This document shows, in pieces, positions 21,350 through 29,573 of a stretch of DNA of 32,139 bases; position 1 is the first letter of the stretch, and every line of letters begins with the position of its first letter. A program made the translations under genes and the position numbers. The stretch comes from Actinomycetes bacterium (GTDB taxonomy: Bacteria; Actinomycetota; Acidimicrobiia; Acidimicrobiales; Palsa-688). Location of the stretch: positions 1-32,139 of the forward strand of contig JAKBAX010000012.1 of assembly GCA_021808785.1 (NCBI GenBank). The letters are read 5' to 3'. Below the pieces are notes generated by a model. The model was not told where the DNA came from. It made no database searches and saw only the letters and a program-made list of their open reading frames with translations.

Positions 21350-22723
21350 CTACCTCGGGGCGGGGAGCAGCACCACGGCGTCGAGCCCGTGCGGCGCGAC
21401 GGCCCGGAGCTCGACCTCGAGCCCGTTGCGGTGGCTGAGCTGGCGCACGACGGCCAGGCCCAGCCCGCTGTGGCCCGACGGCCGCGACGGGGCCTGCCAG
21501 AAGCGGTCGAAGGCCCGGCGCCGGTCCTCTTCGGCCAACCCCGGCCCCTCATCGGTCACATGGACCTCGACCGCGCCGCGTCCGGTCCGCCGCAGGGCCA
21601 TGACGATGGTGGCGCCCGGGGGGCTGACCTCGACCGCGTTGGCCAGCAGATTGTCCAGGATCTGCTCCAGATCGCCCGGTTGGAGGGGGCGGCGCCAGCC
21701 ACCGGGGCGGTCGTCTTGGAGCTCCAGGCGCAGGTCCTTCTCGGCGGCCAGGGCGGACCAGGCCTCGCTGCGCTCGGCCATCACCGCCGCCACATCGACG
21801 GGGACCGGGGCGATCACCTCCTGCCCGGCCCGGCTGAGGGCCAGGAGCCCGTCGACCAGCCGGGACAGCCGCTGCACCTCCCCGCCCACAGCCGCGATGG
21901 AGTCCTGGCTGGCCGGGTCGGCGGTGGCGCCGAGGTTCTCCAGGCGCAGGCGCAGTGCGGTCAGCGGCGACCGCAGCTGGTGGGAGGCGTCGGCGACGAA
22001 GCGTTTCTGGCCCTCGATGAGCTCGTCGAGCTGCGCCGCCATGTGGTTGAACTGCCGGGCCAGGGAGCGGATCTCGGCCGGCCCGGCCTCCTCGGCGGCC
22101 CGCGACGCCAGGTTGCCGCGGGCGAAGCGGTCGACGGTGGCCTCCAGCCGGCCGAGGGGCAGGGCCAGGGAGCGGGCCAGGACCACGCCGGCCAGGACGG
22201 CCACCAGGACGGCACCGGCCGCGATCAGGGCCAGGGCCAACCAGATCTGGTGGATGCGGCGCTCGGTCAGGGCCGCCGGGGCGCCGAGGACCACGGCCGC
22301 GGCATCGTGGCCGTCGACCACGACCGGGACGGCGGCCACCGCGAAGGCGGCGTCCTCGTCCTCGGTGAAGACCGAGACCGTCTGGCCGGAGAGCGCCTTT
22401 TCGACCAACGGATGCCACTCGCCCTGCCAGTCGTGGTGAGCCTCGGAGCTGGAGGAGGCCAGCACCGCGCCGCTCGCCGCGACCAGCACGACCTCGCCGC
22501 CGGTGTGCTCCTCGTAGCTGGCCACCGTCGCCTGCAGCTGGACCTTCTTGGAGTCGTCGAGCGACTGGCCGACCAGGGCGACCAGCCCCGAGGCGTCCTT
22601 CTCCGCCTGGTTGGTGGCCAACTGCCGTTCGAAGCGCTGCGCCAGGGTGGCCAGGGGCACCTCCAGGATGAGCAGGATCAGCACCGCCAGGCCGAGGTAG
22701 GAGAGGAGCAGGCGCCGGGTCAA
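21350..22723 (-). CDS. Sensor histidine kinase (two-component system 1)
   Basis: 457 residues. TM1 is at about 5-27, an extracellular sensor domain at about 30-175, TM2 (IWLALALIAAGAVLVAVLAG), then HAMP, the phospho-acceptor H-box VADASHQLRSPLTAL, N-box LDNLLANAVE, G1 DEGPGLAEED and G2 GHSGLGLAVV. The kinase is complete. Its signal is unknown; the genes that follow suggest a redox or electron-acceptor cue. The TTG start overlaps the response-regulator stop as TTGA. Confidence 0.9.
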   Translation of the reverse strand: MTRRLLLSYLGLAVLILLILEVPLATLAQRFERQLATNQAEKDASGLVALVGQSLDDSKKVQLQATVASYEEHTGGEVVLVAASGAVLASSSSEAHHDWQGEWHPLVEKALSGQTVSVFTEDEDAAFAVAAVPVVVDGHDAAAVVLGAPAALTERRIHQIWLALALIAAGAVLVAVLAGVVLARSLALPLGRLEATVDRFARGNLASRAAEEAGPAEIRSLARQFNHMAAQLDELIEGQKRFVADASHQLRSPLTALRLRLENLGATADPASQDSIAAVGGEVQRLSRLVDGLLALSRAGQEVIAPVPVDVAAVMAERSEAWSALAAEKDLRLELQDDRPGGWRRPLQPGDLEQILDNLLANAVEVSPPGATIVMALRRTGRGAVEVHVTDEGPGLAEEDRRRAFDRFWQAPSRPSGHSGLGLAVVRQLSHRNGLEVELRAVAPHGLDAVVLLPAPR

Positions 22724-23388
22724 CCCTCACCGACCAGGGCGCCCCCGAGGCGCAGCCCGACCTTGCGCACCGTCTCGATCCACTCCGGGTGACCCAGCTT
22801 CTTGCGAAGCGACGCCACGTGGACGTCGACCGTCTTGGTCGGCCCGTACCAGTGGGGATCCCAGACCTCCTCCAAAATGGTCTGGCGATCGACCACCGCC
22901 CCCGGGTCGGCGGCCAGCAGGACCAGCAGCTCGTACTCCTTCGGCGAGAGGGTGATCTCACCCGCTCCGACGAACACCTTGCGGGCCCGCCGGTCCAGCC
23001 GGAGCGGTCCGAGCTCCTGCACCCCCTCGGCGGCCGGCTCGGGCACCCGGCGCATCACGGCCCGGATCCGCGCCACCAGCTCGCGAAAGCCGAACGGCTT
23101 GACCAGGTAGTCGTCGGCGCCCAGCTCGAGGCCGAGCACCTTGTCCCCCTCGTCACCGCGGGCGGTGATCACCAGGATGGGGACCGCCGACACGGCGCGG
23201 ATCTGCTGGCACACCGAGTAGCCGTCCATGTCCGGCAGGCCCAGGTCCAAGATGACCAGATCGGGATGGTGGCCGGCCAGCGCGTCGCGGCCGCTCGCCA
23301 CCCGCACCACGCTGAACCCCTCCCGGGCCAGACCCTCGACCAGCGGCTCGGCGATGGCGTCGTCGTCCTCCACGAGGAGCAGCTGCAC
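22720..23388 (-). CDS. OmpR-family response regulator (two-component system 1)
   Basis: 222 residues. The receiver domain has the acidic pocket EDDD (7-10), phospho-acceptor D48 (VILDLG), T in VITARG and K in LVKPFGF. The winged-helix DNA-binding domain has ITLSPKEYELLVLLA and TKTVDVHVASLRKKLG. GTG 23388 is preceded by CATCCT and six bases, a leaderless arrangement. It probably controls the downstream cytochrome/apbE/NuoF genes through AACCTTT direct repeats. Confidence 0.93.
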   Translation of the reverse strand: MQLLLVEDDDAIAEPLVEGLAREGFSVVRVASGRDALAGHHPDLVILDLGLPDMDGYSVCQQIRAVSAVPILVITARGDEGDKVLGLELGADDYLVKPFGFRELVARIRAVMRRVPEPAAEGVQELGPLRLDRRARKVFVGAGEITLSPKEYELLVLLAADPGAVVDRQTILEEVWDPHWYGPTKTVDVHVASLRKKLGHPEWIETVRKVGLRLGGALVGEG

Positions 23389-23394
23389 CCCGAA

Positions 23395-23400
23395 AGGATG
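23395..23400 (-). promoter_or_regulatory. -10 box of response regulator 1 (leaderless)
   Basis: CATCCT on the minus strand is followed by exactly six bases and GTG 23388; the same hexamer and spacing recur at 31833-31838. It lies in the 42-bp gap after pilT. Confidence 0.4.
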
Positions 23401-23430
23401 GCACCTGGGCCCGCCCCGGAGGGATCCGGG

Positions 23431-24579
23431 TCAGACGGTGGCGACCGCCGGCTGGGGCTCGGACTGCGGCTCGGCGTACTCGGGGGGCACCGGGCGGCCC
23501 CCGGCCGTCTGCAGGGCGACGCGCAGGTCGTGCGGGTTGGTGGCGGCGGCGAAGGCGGTCTGCAGGGTGATGCGGCCGGCCTGGACCAGCGACAGCAGGC
23601 TCTGGTCGAAGGTCATCATGCCGTGGTACTCGCCGTCGGCGATCTGCTCCTCGATGGTGTCGCCGGGGGCGGTGGGATCGATGATGCGGTCGGCGATGCG
23701 CCCGGTGACCACCATGGCCTCGATGGCCGCGGCCCGGCCCTGCCCGTCGGCGAGCGGCACCAGGCGCTGGCTGACCACCCCCTTCAGGGCCTCGGCCAGG
23801 GTGAGGCGGACCTGGTGGTGCTGGGTGGGGGGAAAGAAGTCGACGATGCGGTTGATGGTCTCGGTGGCGTTGGTGGTGTGCAGCGTGGACAGCACCAGAT
23901 GGCCGGTCTCGGCCGCGCTCAGGGCGGCCGCCACCGTCTCGGTGTCGCGCATCTCGCCGATGAAGATGACGTCGGGGTCCTGGCGCAGCACCCGGCGCAT
24001 GGCCTGGGCGTAGTTGTCGGTATCGGTACCGATCTCGCGCTGCCAGATGACCGACCGCTTGTCGTTGTGGATCACCTCGATGGGATCCTCCAAGGTGACG
24101 ATCTTGCACGCCCGGGAGGTGTTGATGTGGTCGATCATGGCGGCCAGCGTGGTCGTCTTACCCGACCCGGTCGGCCCGGTGACGAGGATCATGCCCCGCT
24201 GCTCGTCGGCCAGGCGGGTGACCACGGGGGGCAGACCGAGCTGGTCGGCGGTGACCGCGTTGGGCAGGACCAGCCGCAGCACCACCGCGACGGTACCCCG
24301 CTGGCGGCAGGCGTTGCCCCGGAAGCGGCCCACGGTCGGCACCGACACCGAGAAGTCGGCCTCCCCGGTGGTCTCGAACTCGACCAGGCGGTCGGGGGGC
24401 AGGAAGCGCTTCAGGCCCTCCCGCATCTCGACCGCTTCGACGGGGGGGAAGGGGATCGGGCGCAGATCGCTGTTGACCCGGATGCGAGGTGGGCTGCCGG
24501 CGCCGATGTGCAGGTCGGAGCCACCGAACTTGACGAGGTGAGCCAACATGGCGGCCAGGTCCCACATGTGACATGTCAT
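23431..24579 (-). CDS. pilT: Type IV pilus retraction ATPase PilT
   Basis: 382 residues. The N-terminal domain has FGGSDLHIGAGSPPRIRVN, then Walker A GPTGSGKTT (135-143), Asp box, Walker B VIFIGEMRDTET and His box GHLVLSTLHTTNATE, all typical of PilT, which depolymerises pili. The C-terminal AIRNLIRE motif is altered to something like VTGRIADRII. ATG 24579 is favoured over ATG 24567 because CACGAT, a possible -10, lies six bases before it. No other pilus gene is in the window. Confidence 0.9.
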   Translation of the reverse strand: MTCHMWDLAAMLAHLVKFGGSDLHIGAGSPPRIRVNSDLRPIPFPPVEAVEMREGLKRFLPPDRLVEFETTGEADFSVSVPTVGRFRGNACRQRGTVAVVLRLVLPNAVTADQLGLPPVVTRLADEQRGMILVTGPTGSGKTTTLAAMIDHINTSRACKIVTLEDPIEVIHNDKRSVIWQREIGTDTDNYAQAMRRVLRQDPDVIFIGEMRDTETVAAALSAAETGHLVLSTLHTTNATETINRIVDFFPPTQHHQVRLTLAEALKGVVSQRLVPLADGQGRAAAIEAMVVTGRIADRIIDPTAPGDTIEEQIADGEYHGMMTFDQSLLSLVQAGRITLQTAFAAATNPHDLRVALQTAGGRPVPPEYAEPQSEPQPAVATV

Positions 24580-24620
24580 CGGATGATCGTGGGACGCGAT
24601 GAACGAATCACCGGCCGGGT

Positions 24621-24667
24621 GGCGCCAATAACCTTTAACGGAAGTCCCGGAAAGGGCTGTTGGCGCC
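24621..24667. repeat. Long imperfect inverted repeat between pilT and the winged-helix gene
   Basis: GGCGCCAATAACCTTT (24621-24636) is mirrored by AAAGGGCTGTTGGCGCC (24651-24667), with two transitions and a one-base gap, around a 14-base loop that itself contains CGG...CCG. It occupies the divergent intergenic region, upstream of both start codons, and contains AACCTTTA, the heptamer seen in the two-component system 1 sites. Confidence 0.7.
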
Positions 24668-24725
24668 GGAAAGGGGCGCATCGGCGAACCTCGAGTCCCT
24701 GCCGGCGGGGGGCGATAGCACAGGC

Positions 24726-24908
24726 ATGGATGTGCTGACCGCCCTGCGTCAATCCCCCCGACCGCTTTCCGACGACGAGTTGGCCGAGATGCTCGGCCGG
24801 GACAGCCGCACCATCGGCCAGGAGTGCCGGACCCTCGCCTTTCGCGGCCTGGTGATCCGCGAGCAGTTGCCCAACAAGATGGTCAACAAGGTCTACCGGG
24901 GCGACTGA
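24726..24908 (+). CDS. Small winged-helix DNA-binding protein (60 aa)
   Basis: The sequence MDVLTALRQSPRPLSDDELA, then MLGRDSRTIGQECRTLAFRGL and VIREQLPNKMVNKVYRG reads as a helix-turn-helix followed by a wing, similar to the single-domain winged helices of the MarR/DprA-C-terminal type. ATG 24726 lies a few bases after GATAGC, so the mRNA may be leaderless. It is divergent from pilT across the hairpin, making it a candidate regulator of it. Codon bias is normal. Confidence 0.65.
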   Translation: MDVLTALRQSPRPLSDDELAEMLGRDSRTIGQECRTLAFRGLVIREQLPNKMVNKVYRGD

Positions 24909-24921
24909 CCGGCACAGCCGT

Positions 24922-24927
24922 TAGCCT
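24922..24927 (+). promoter_or_regulatory. -10 box upstream of the gene at 25003
   Basis: TAGCCT fits TANNNT and would give a leader of about 70 bases with GGAGG ten bases before ATG 25003. Confidence 0.35.
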
Positions 24928-25002
24928 GCACCCCGCCGACGCGACGACGGGGGACCTCTGCCGCTCGGGAGCCTGCCACCTGCCGCCGGAGGACCGCCCG
25001 CC

Positions 25003-26115
25003 ATGCTGATCGACCCGCTCGACGAGTACCCGATCCACCAGGTGCCGATGTCGATGGCCTACGTCGCGACCAGCGATCGAAACGTGTACGACCGGTGCAT
25101 ATTCCAGGGTCAGGACCACCAGGCGGAGACCTATTTCCTCACCGGCCTCGGGGTGTACCCGAACGCCGGCATCACAGACGCGTTCATGTCGGTCCGGCGC
25201 GGCGACCGGCAGTGGTCGCTGCAGACCTCGGCCGTCCGCCCCGCCGACCGCATGGCCCAGGCCGCCGGCCCCTACCGGATCGAGGTGGTGGAACCGCTAC
25301 GTCGGCTCCACCTGTCGTCTGACGACCCCGAGCTGGCGTTCGATCTCACCTTCACCTCCGACTACGAGCCCCTGCGTGAGCCCCAGCACGTGAAGTACGC
25401 CGAGCCCACGGGCAAGGTCTCCCTGGAGGGCTGCCGCTTCGCCCAGGTCGGGGCCTGGGAGGGCCGGATCACCGTGGGCGGCGCGACCGTCACCGTCGAT
25501 CCGGGCCGCTTTACCGCCACCCGGGACCGGTCATGGGGCATCCGCCCGGTCGGCCCGCCCGACCCGGAGGGGCGCCCCGGCGGCGGCCAGCCCCATGTGT
25601 GGTGGATCTGGGCCCCCATCCGCTTCGAGGACTTCGGCGTGCACATCATGGTCGACTCCGAGCCCGACGGGTTCCGCACCGTCAACTACGCGGTCCGGTA
25701 CTGGCCCACCGCCACCGGCCGCCGGCTGGAGCAGCTGGGCTGGCCCGAGGTAGACATCCGCTACCGGCCCGGCACCCGCATCCCCGAGGGCGCCACCATC
25801 CACCTCCGCACGGTCGACCGCCGCCCCCTCGACATCGAAGTGGACTGCCTGACCTCCATCCCGTTGCACCTGGGCTGCGGCTACGGGAACGACCCGGAGT
25901 GGAACCACGGGCGCTGGATGGGCGAGTCGTGGCGGCGGCTCATCGAGCTCGACTACACCGACCCCGAGGTACAGGCCCGCATCCCGTGGGGCGGCATCGA
26001 CCACCTGGCCCGGGCCACCTGCGACGGCCAGACCGGCTACGGCATATTCGAGCACGGCACCATCGGCCGCCACGATCCCACCGGCATGACCGACCTGACG
26101 TCGGTCGCCGGCTGA
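25003..26115 (+). CDS. Conserved unknown protein, strand-rich (lipocalin/AttH-like appearance)
   Basis: 370 residues, soluble, no signal peptide, rich in beta strands and aromatic residues (HVWWIWAPIRFEDFGVHIMVD, SWGIRPVG, VNYAVRYWP). The RxRSWGxR and WWxW-type motifs recall the AttH/hydroxyneurosporene-synthase-like double lipocalin group often found beside fatty-acid or steroid catabolism genes; this assignment is tentative. It begins 24 bp-spaced tandem transcription with the TesB-like gene, supporting a role with acyl-CoA or lipid metabolites. Confidence 0.7.
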   Translation: MLIDPLDEYPIHQVPMSMAYVATSDRNVYDRCIFQGQDHQAETYFLTGLGVYPNAGITDAFMSVRRGDRQWSLQTSAVRPADRMAQAAGPYRIEVVEPLRRLHLSSDDPELAFDLTFTSDYEPLREPQHVKYAEPTGKVSLEGCRFAQVGAWEGRITVGGATVTVDPGRFTATRDRSWGIRPVGPPDPEGRPGGGQPHVWWIWAPIRFEDFGVHIMVDSEPDGFRTVNYAVRYWPTATGRRLEQLGWPEVDIRYRPGTRIPEGATIHLRTVDRRPLDIEVDCLTSIPLHLGCGYGNDPEWNHGRWMGESWRRLIELDYTDPEVQARIPWGGIDHLARATCDGQTGYGIFEHGTIGRHDPTGMTDLTSVAG

Positions 26116-26139
26116 ACGTTTCTGCGCGAGAGGGGACAG

Positions 26140-27006
26140 ATGACCGGTAACGAGCTTCCAGGCGTCCTGCGGGTGACCGAGGTGGCCCCGGGCCACTGGC
26201 AGGCCCCCCACCCCGAGGAGGACCCCGAGGGCCGGGACATCGTGTTCAGCGGCCAGCTGCTGGCCCAGATGATCATGGTCTCGGCGACCGCGGCCGGCGG
26301 GGCCAAGGAGACCAAGTCCATCCATGCGGTGTTCGCCCGGGCCGGGCGCTACAGCGCCGGGCCGGTCGAGCTGTACCTGGAGTCGATGCACGCCGGGCGG
26401 GCGTGGGCCAGCGACACGGTCACCGCCCGCCAGGGGGACCAGCTGCTCTGCCGCGGCCTGGTGCTCCTGAACGCGGTGGAGCCCGACCTCATGCGCCACC
26501 AGCCGCCCATGCCGGACGTGCCCGGGCCCGATGACGGCCGGCCGGTCGGCCACAACGTGATCTTCCCCGGGGCCGAGGTGCGGGAGGTGGGCGACCCGTC
26601 GGCGAGCGCGCCCGACGGCTCGCCGGTGCTGCACCTGTGGGTGCGGGGTCCCTCCGGGATGGGCGGGGCCGACGGTCGCACCGCGGCCCACCAGGCGGTG
26701 GTGGCGTGGTCCCAGCCCGGGTTCATCATCGGCACCGCCATGCGGCCCCACGCCGACGCGGTGGACCAGTCCCAGGCCCACCGCAGCGTCTCCACCGGGG
26801 TCATATCGCACACCGCCCACTTCCACGAGGCGGCGGACGTCTCCGACTGGCTGCTGTTCAGCCATGTGGCCCCCTACGCGGGGCACGGGCGGGTCTTCGG
26901 TCACGGGGCGGTCTGGGACCGTTCCGGGCGTCTGGTGTCCACCTTCGCCCAGGACAGCATGGCCCGGCGGGTGGAGCGGGCCCTCGATCCGCGCCGGGAC
27001 ATGTAG
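26140..27006 (+). CDS. Acyl-CoA thioesterase II (TesB-like), double hotdog
   Basis: 288 residues, the usual TesB length. The N-terminal hotdog has FSGQLLAQMIMVSATAAGG and KSIHAVFARAGRYS (the family's LHSYFLRPG block); the second hotdog has AHQAVVAWSQPGFIIGTAMRPHA and the C-terminal GRVFGHGAVWDRSGRLVSTFAQD, matching the family's GR.L.....D..G.LVAS..QEG block. It hydrolyses acyl-CoA to acid and CoA in the cytoplasm. GAGAGGGG precedes ATG 26140. It is co-transcribed with the gene at 25003. Confidence 0.8.
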   Translation: MTGNELPGVLRVTEVAPGHWQAPHPEEDPEGRDIVFSGQLLAQMIMVSATAAGGAKETKSIHAVFARAGRYSAGPVELYLESMHAGRAWASDTVTARQGDQLLCRGLVLLNAVEPDLMRHQPPMPDVPGPDDGRPVGHNVIFPGAEVREVGDPSASAPDGSPVLHLWVRGPSGMGGADGRTAAHQAVVAWSQPGFIIGTAMRPHADAVDQSQAHRSVSTGVISHTAHFHEAADVSDWLLFSHVAPYAGHGRVFGHGAVWDRSGRLVSTFAQDSMARRVERALDPRRDM

Positions 27007-27014
27007 CGGTAGGC

Positions 27015-27067
27015 CCAGGTAGCGGCCGGCGCCAGGCCGGCGCCAGGGCCAGGTAGCGGCCGGCGCC
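27015..27067 (+). repeat. Two 19-bp GC-rich direct repeats
   Basis: CCAGGTAGCGGCCGGCGCC occurs at 27015-27033 and 27049-27067 (period 34), with further GGCCGGCG copies between. It lies between the converging TesB-like and sulfatase genes. The palindromic GGCCGGC and GGCGCC elements could form transcription-stopping hairpins. Confidence 0.6.
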
Positions 27068-27088
27068 GGGCCGGCGGCGGCCTCCCGC

Positions 27089-29407
27089 CTACTGCTCGGC
27101 CAGGATGGCGTCGAGGCGCGCCGCCGCCGACGCCGCGGCGGGCTCAGCGCCGTCAGTGGTGATCACCACCTTGGTCAGGCCGGCCCCGAAGCGGAACGGT
27201 GCCTCGTAGCCCGGCCCCACCGGGGGCCCCTGCTCCCACCCGCATGTCAGACCACCGCCGGTCAGGCTGTACCGGGCGATGGGCACCCGGGTGACGGGTC
27301 CCGCCGCCACCTCCAGCCCATCCACCAGCAACCGACCGGCGCCCGCCGCTCCGGAGCCGGCACCGGCCGGGTGAGGGGCGAATTCGAAACCGATCACGTG
27401 GCGGCCCGGCGCCACCGGCGAGGCCGCCTCGATGACGTCGAGCGAGGCTCCGACGAAGTTGTTGACATAGCGCGGCCGCCCGGCCAGGAGATGGAGGCTC
27501 CAGCCCCCGAGCCCCGTCCCCATGGCCACCAGCACGCCGGCGGCCGGTTCGGGACCGCCGGCGGGGATCTCCACGTGGGCCTCGATGCGGTGGGCCCGAC
27601 CCCGCAGCGGGGTCACCCGGTACTCCGCCACGATGGCGCCGCCGGGGTACACGACGTGCTCGCGCCTCGACACCGGGAAGTGCCTGGGATCCATGAGAGC
27701 TTCCATCAAACGGTGGTCGACCGGCAGGACCTGATATTTTTCCGCTTCCTCCCACCACTGCTCCACCATCCGGGCCAGGCGGTCCGGTTCGGCTCGGGCC
27801 AGGTCCTCGGTCTCGGAGGGGTCCACCTCGACGTGGTACAGCTCCCAGATGTCGTCGTCGTAGGACCGGTCGGGGTCCCGGCCCTCCTGGTACATGTCGA
27901 TGAACGGGTGGAACGTCACCGCCTTCCACCCCTCCTGGTAGAGGGCCCGGCTGCCGAACATCTCGAAGTACTGCACCCGGTGGGCCTCGGGGGCGGCCGG
28001 GTCGAGCAGGACCGGGGCCTGGCTGACCCCTTCGATGGGGGCCTGGGGCACTCCGGCGATGGTGGCCGGAGGGGTGATCCCGATCAGGTCCAGCACTGTC
28101 GGCACCACGTCGATGGCGTGGGCGAACTGGCGGCGCGCCCCGGTGCCGGCCGGGATGCGGGCCGGCCAGGAGAAGATGCACGGATCGGCCACCCCGCCCT
28201 GGTGGACCTCCCGCTTCCAGCGCCGGAACGGCGTGTTGCCGGCCATGGTCCAGCCCCAGGGGTAGTTGTTGTGGGCGGTCGCGGTACCCAGCTCGTCGAT
28301 GCGGGCCCGCAGCTCCTCGGGGCCGGCAGCGGCCACGTTCCACGTGCGCACGTCGTTGATCGAACCGAGCGGTCCGCCCTCGGCGCTGGCCCCGTTGTCG
28401 GACACGATGACCACGACCGTGTCCTCCCACTCCCCGAGTGCCCGGACGAAATCAAACACCCGCCCGACCTGAGCGTCGGCGTGGGACAGGAACCCGGCGA
28501 AGCATTCCATGAACCGGGCCGCCACCCGCCGGTCCTCGTCGGCCAGGTCGTCCCAGGGCGGGACCCAGTGGGGGCGGCCCGACAGGCGGGTCCCGTCGGG
28601 GAACAGGCCCAGCTCCATCTGCCGGGTGAACACCCGCTCCCGCAGGCTGTCCCACCCGCTGTCGAAGCGGCCCCGGTAGCGGTCGATCCACTCCGCCGGC
28701 GCCTGGTGGGGCGAGTGGCAGGCGCCGGTGGCGAAGTAGAGGAAAAAGGGGGTGTCCGGAGCGGCCGACCGCACCTCGCCGAGGTAACGGATGGCCCGGT
28801 CGGCCAGGTCCTCGGTCAGGTGGTAGCCCTCGGCCGGGGAAGCGGGCGGAACGACGGAATGATGGTCCTGGTACAGGGACGGCACGAACTGGTGGGTCTC
28901 GCCCCCGTGGAAGCCGTACCAGCGCTGGAAGCCCCGGCCGCACGGCCAGGTGTCGCGCCGGGCCGCCTGGTGGGTCTCCCCCTCCGGGGTGATGTGCCAC
29001 TTGCCGACGGCCAGCGGGGCGTAGCCGTACTCGGCCAGGATCTCCGACAGGAAGCCGTTCTTTCTCGGGATCCGGCCGGAGTAGCCGGGGTAGCCGAGAG
29101 CCAGGTCGGTGATGCGACCCATGCCGTTGCTGTGGTGGTTGCGACCGGTCAGCAGGCAGGCCCGGGTGGGCGAGCACAGCGCGGTGGTGTGGAAGTTCGC
29201 CAGCTTTACCCCGCCGGCCGCCACCGCGTCGAACACCGGGGTCTCTATCTCCGAGCCGTAGCAGCCCAGCTGGGCGAAGCCCACGTCGTCGAGCACCACC
29301 AGCACCACGTTGGGCGCGCCCGGCGGCGGCGCCGGGTCGGGCGGCCACCACGGCTCCGACTCGCGCCAGGTGCGCCCGATGCGGCCCTCGAACCCCTCGT
29401 CCCCCAT
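27089..29407 (-). CDS. Arylsulfatase, formylglycine-dependent
   Basis: 772 residues. The N-terminus has the calcium-binding VLDDVGFAQLGCYG (D40-D41), and C78 lies in CSPTRACLLTGR, the C-x-P-x-R signature whose cysteine is converted to formylglycine. VGKWHITPEG and SDNGASAEGG add further active-site residues. Residues 1 to about 560 are the sulfatase; the C-terminal ~200 residues are a strand-rich domain. No signal peptide is visible, so it acts in the cytoplasm or leaves by an unknown route. A formylglycine-generating enzyme is not in the window. Substrate unknown. It is a single gene bordered by GC-rich repeats. Confidence 0.9.
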   Translation of the reverse strand: MGDEGFEGRIGRTWRESEPWWPPDPAPPPGAPNVVLVVLDDVGFAQLGCYGSEIETPVFDAVAAGGVKLANFHTTALCSPTRACLLTGRNHHSNGMGRITDLALGYPGYSGRIPRKNGFLSEILAEYGYAPLAVGKWHITPEGETHQAARRDTWPCGRGFQRWYGFHGGETHQFVPSLYQDHHSVVPPASPAEGYHLTEDLADRAIRYLGEVRSAAPDTPFFLYFATGACHSPHQAPAEWIDRYRGRFDSGWDSLRERVFTRQMELGLFPDGTRLSGRPHWVPPWDDLADEDRRVAARFMECFAGFLSHADAQVGRVFDFVRALGEWEDTVVVIVSDNGASAEGGPLGSINDVRTWNVAAAGPEELRARIDELGTATAHNNYPWGWTMAGNTPFRRWKREVHQGGVADPCIFSWPARIPAGTGARRQFAHAIDVVPTVLDLIGITPPATIAGVPQAPIEGVSQAPVLLDPAAPEAHRVQYFEMFGSRALYQEGWKAVTFHPFIDMYQEGRDPDRSYDDDIWELYHVEVDPSETEDLARAEPDRLARMVEQWWEEAEKYQVLPVDHRLMEALMDPRHFPVSRREHVVYPGGAIVAEYRVTPLRGRAHRIEAHVEIPAGGPEPAAGVLVAMGTGLGGWSLHLLAGRPRYVNNFVGASLDVIEAASPVAPGRHVIGFEFAPHPAGAGSGAAGAGRLLVDGLEVAAGPVTRVPIARYSLTGGGLTCGWEQGPPVGPGYEAPFRFGAGLTKVVITTDGAEPAAASAAARLDAILAEQ

Positions 29408-29419
29408 GACCCAGAGTAT

Positions 29420-29498
29420 GGCGCCGGGCGGCGGCGCCGGCAGGGGCGCTGGGCGACGGCGCCGGGCGGCGGCGCCGGCAGGGGCGCCGGCAGGGGCT
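29420..29498 (+). repeat. GC-rich 30-bp direct repeats upstream of the sulfatase gene
   Basis: A 30-base unit beginning GGCGCCGGGCGGCGGCGCC occurs at 29420-29449 and 29458-29487 (period 38), and a 15-base partial copy (GGCGCCGGCAGGGGC) at 29484-29498. It occupies the sulfatase leader region, between that gene and the end of histidine kinase 2. Confidence 0.75.
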
Positions 29499-29573
29499 CC
29501 AACGGGGCGGAGGACGACGTCGGTGATCGGGGATACAGGTCGAGCTCCAGCTACCCGGCTGACCCAGGTTTCG

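Noticed and set aside
22789-24738. 649-codon plus-strand open frame opposite response regulator 1 and pilT
   Set aside because: It lies antisense to two well-recognised genes and has low-complexity composition without motifs.
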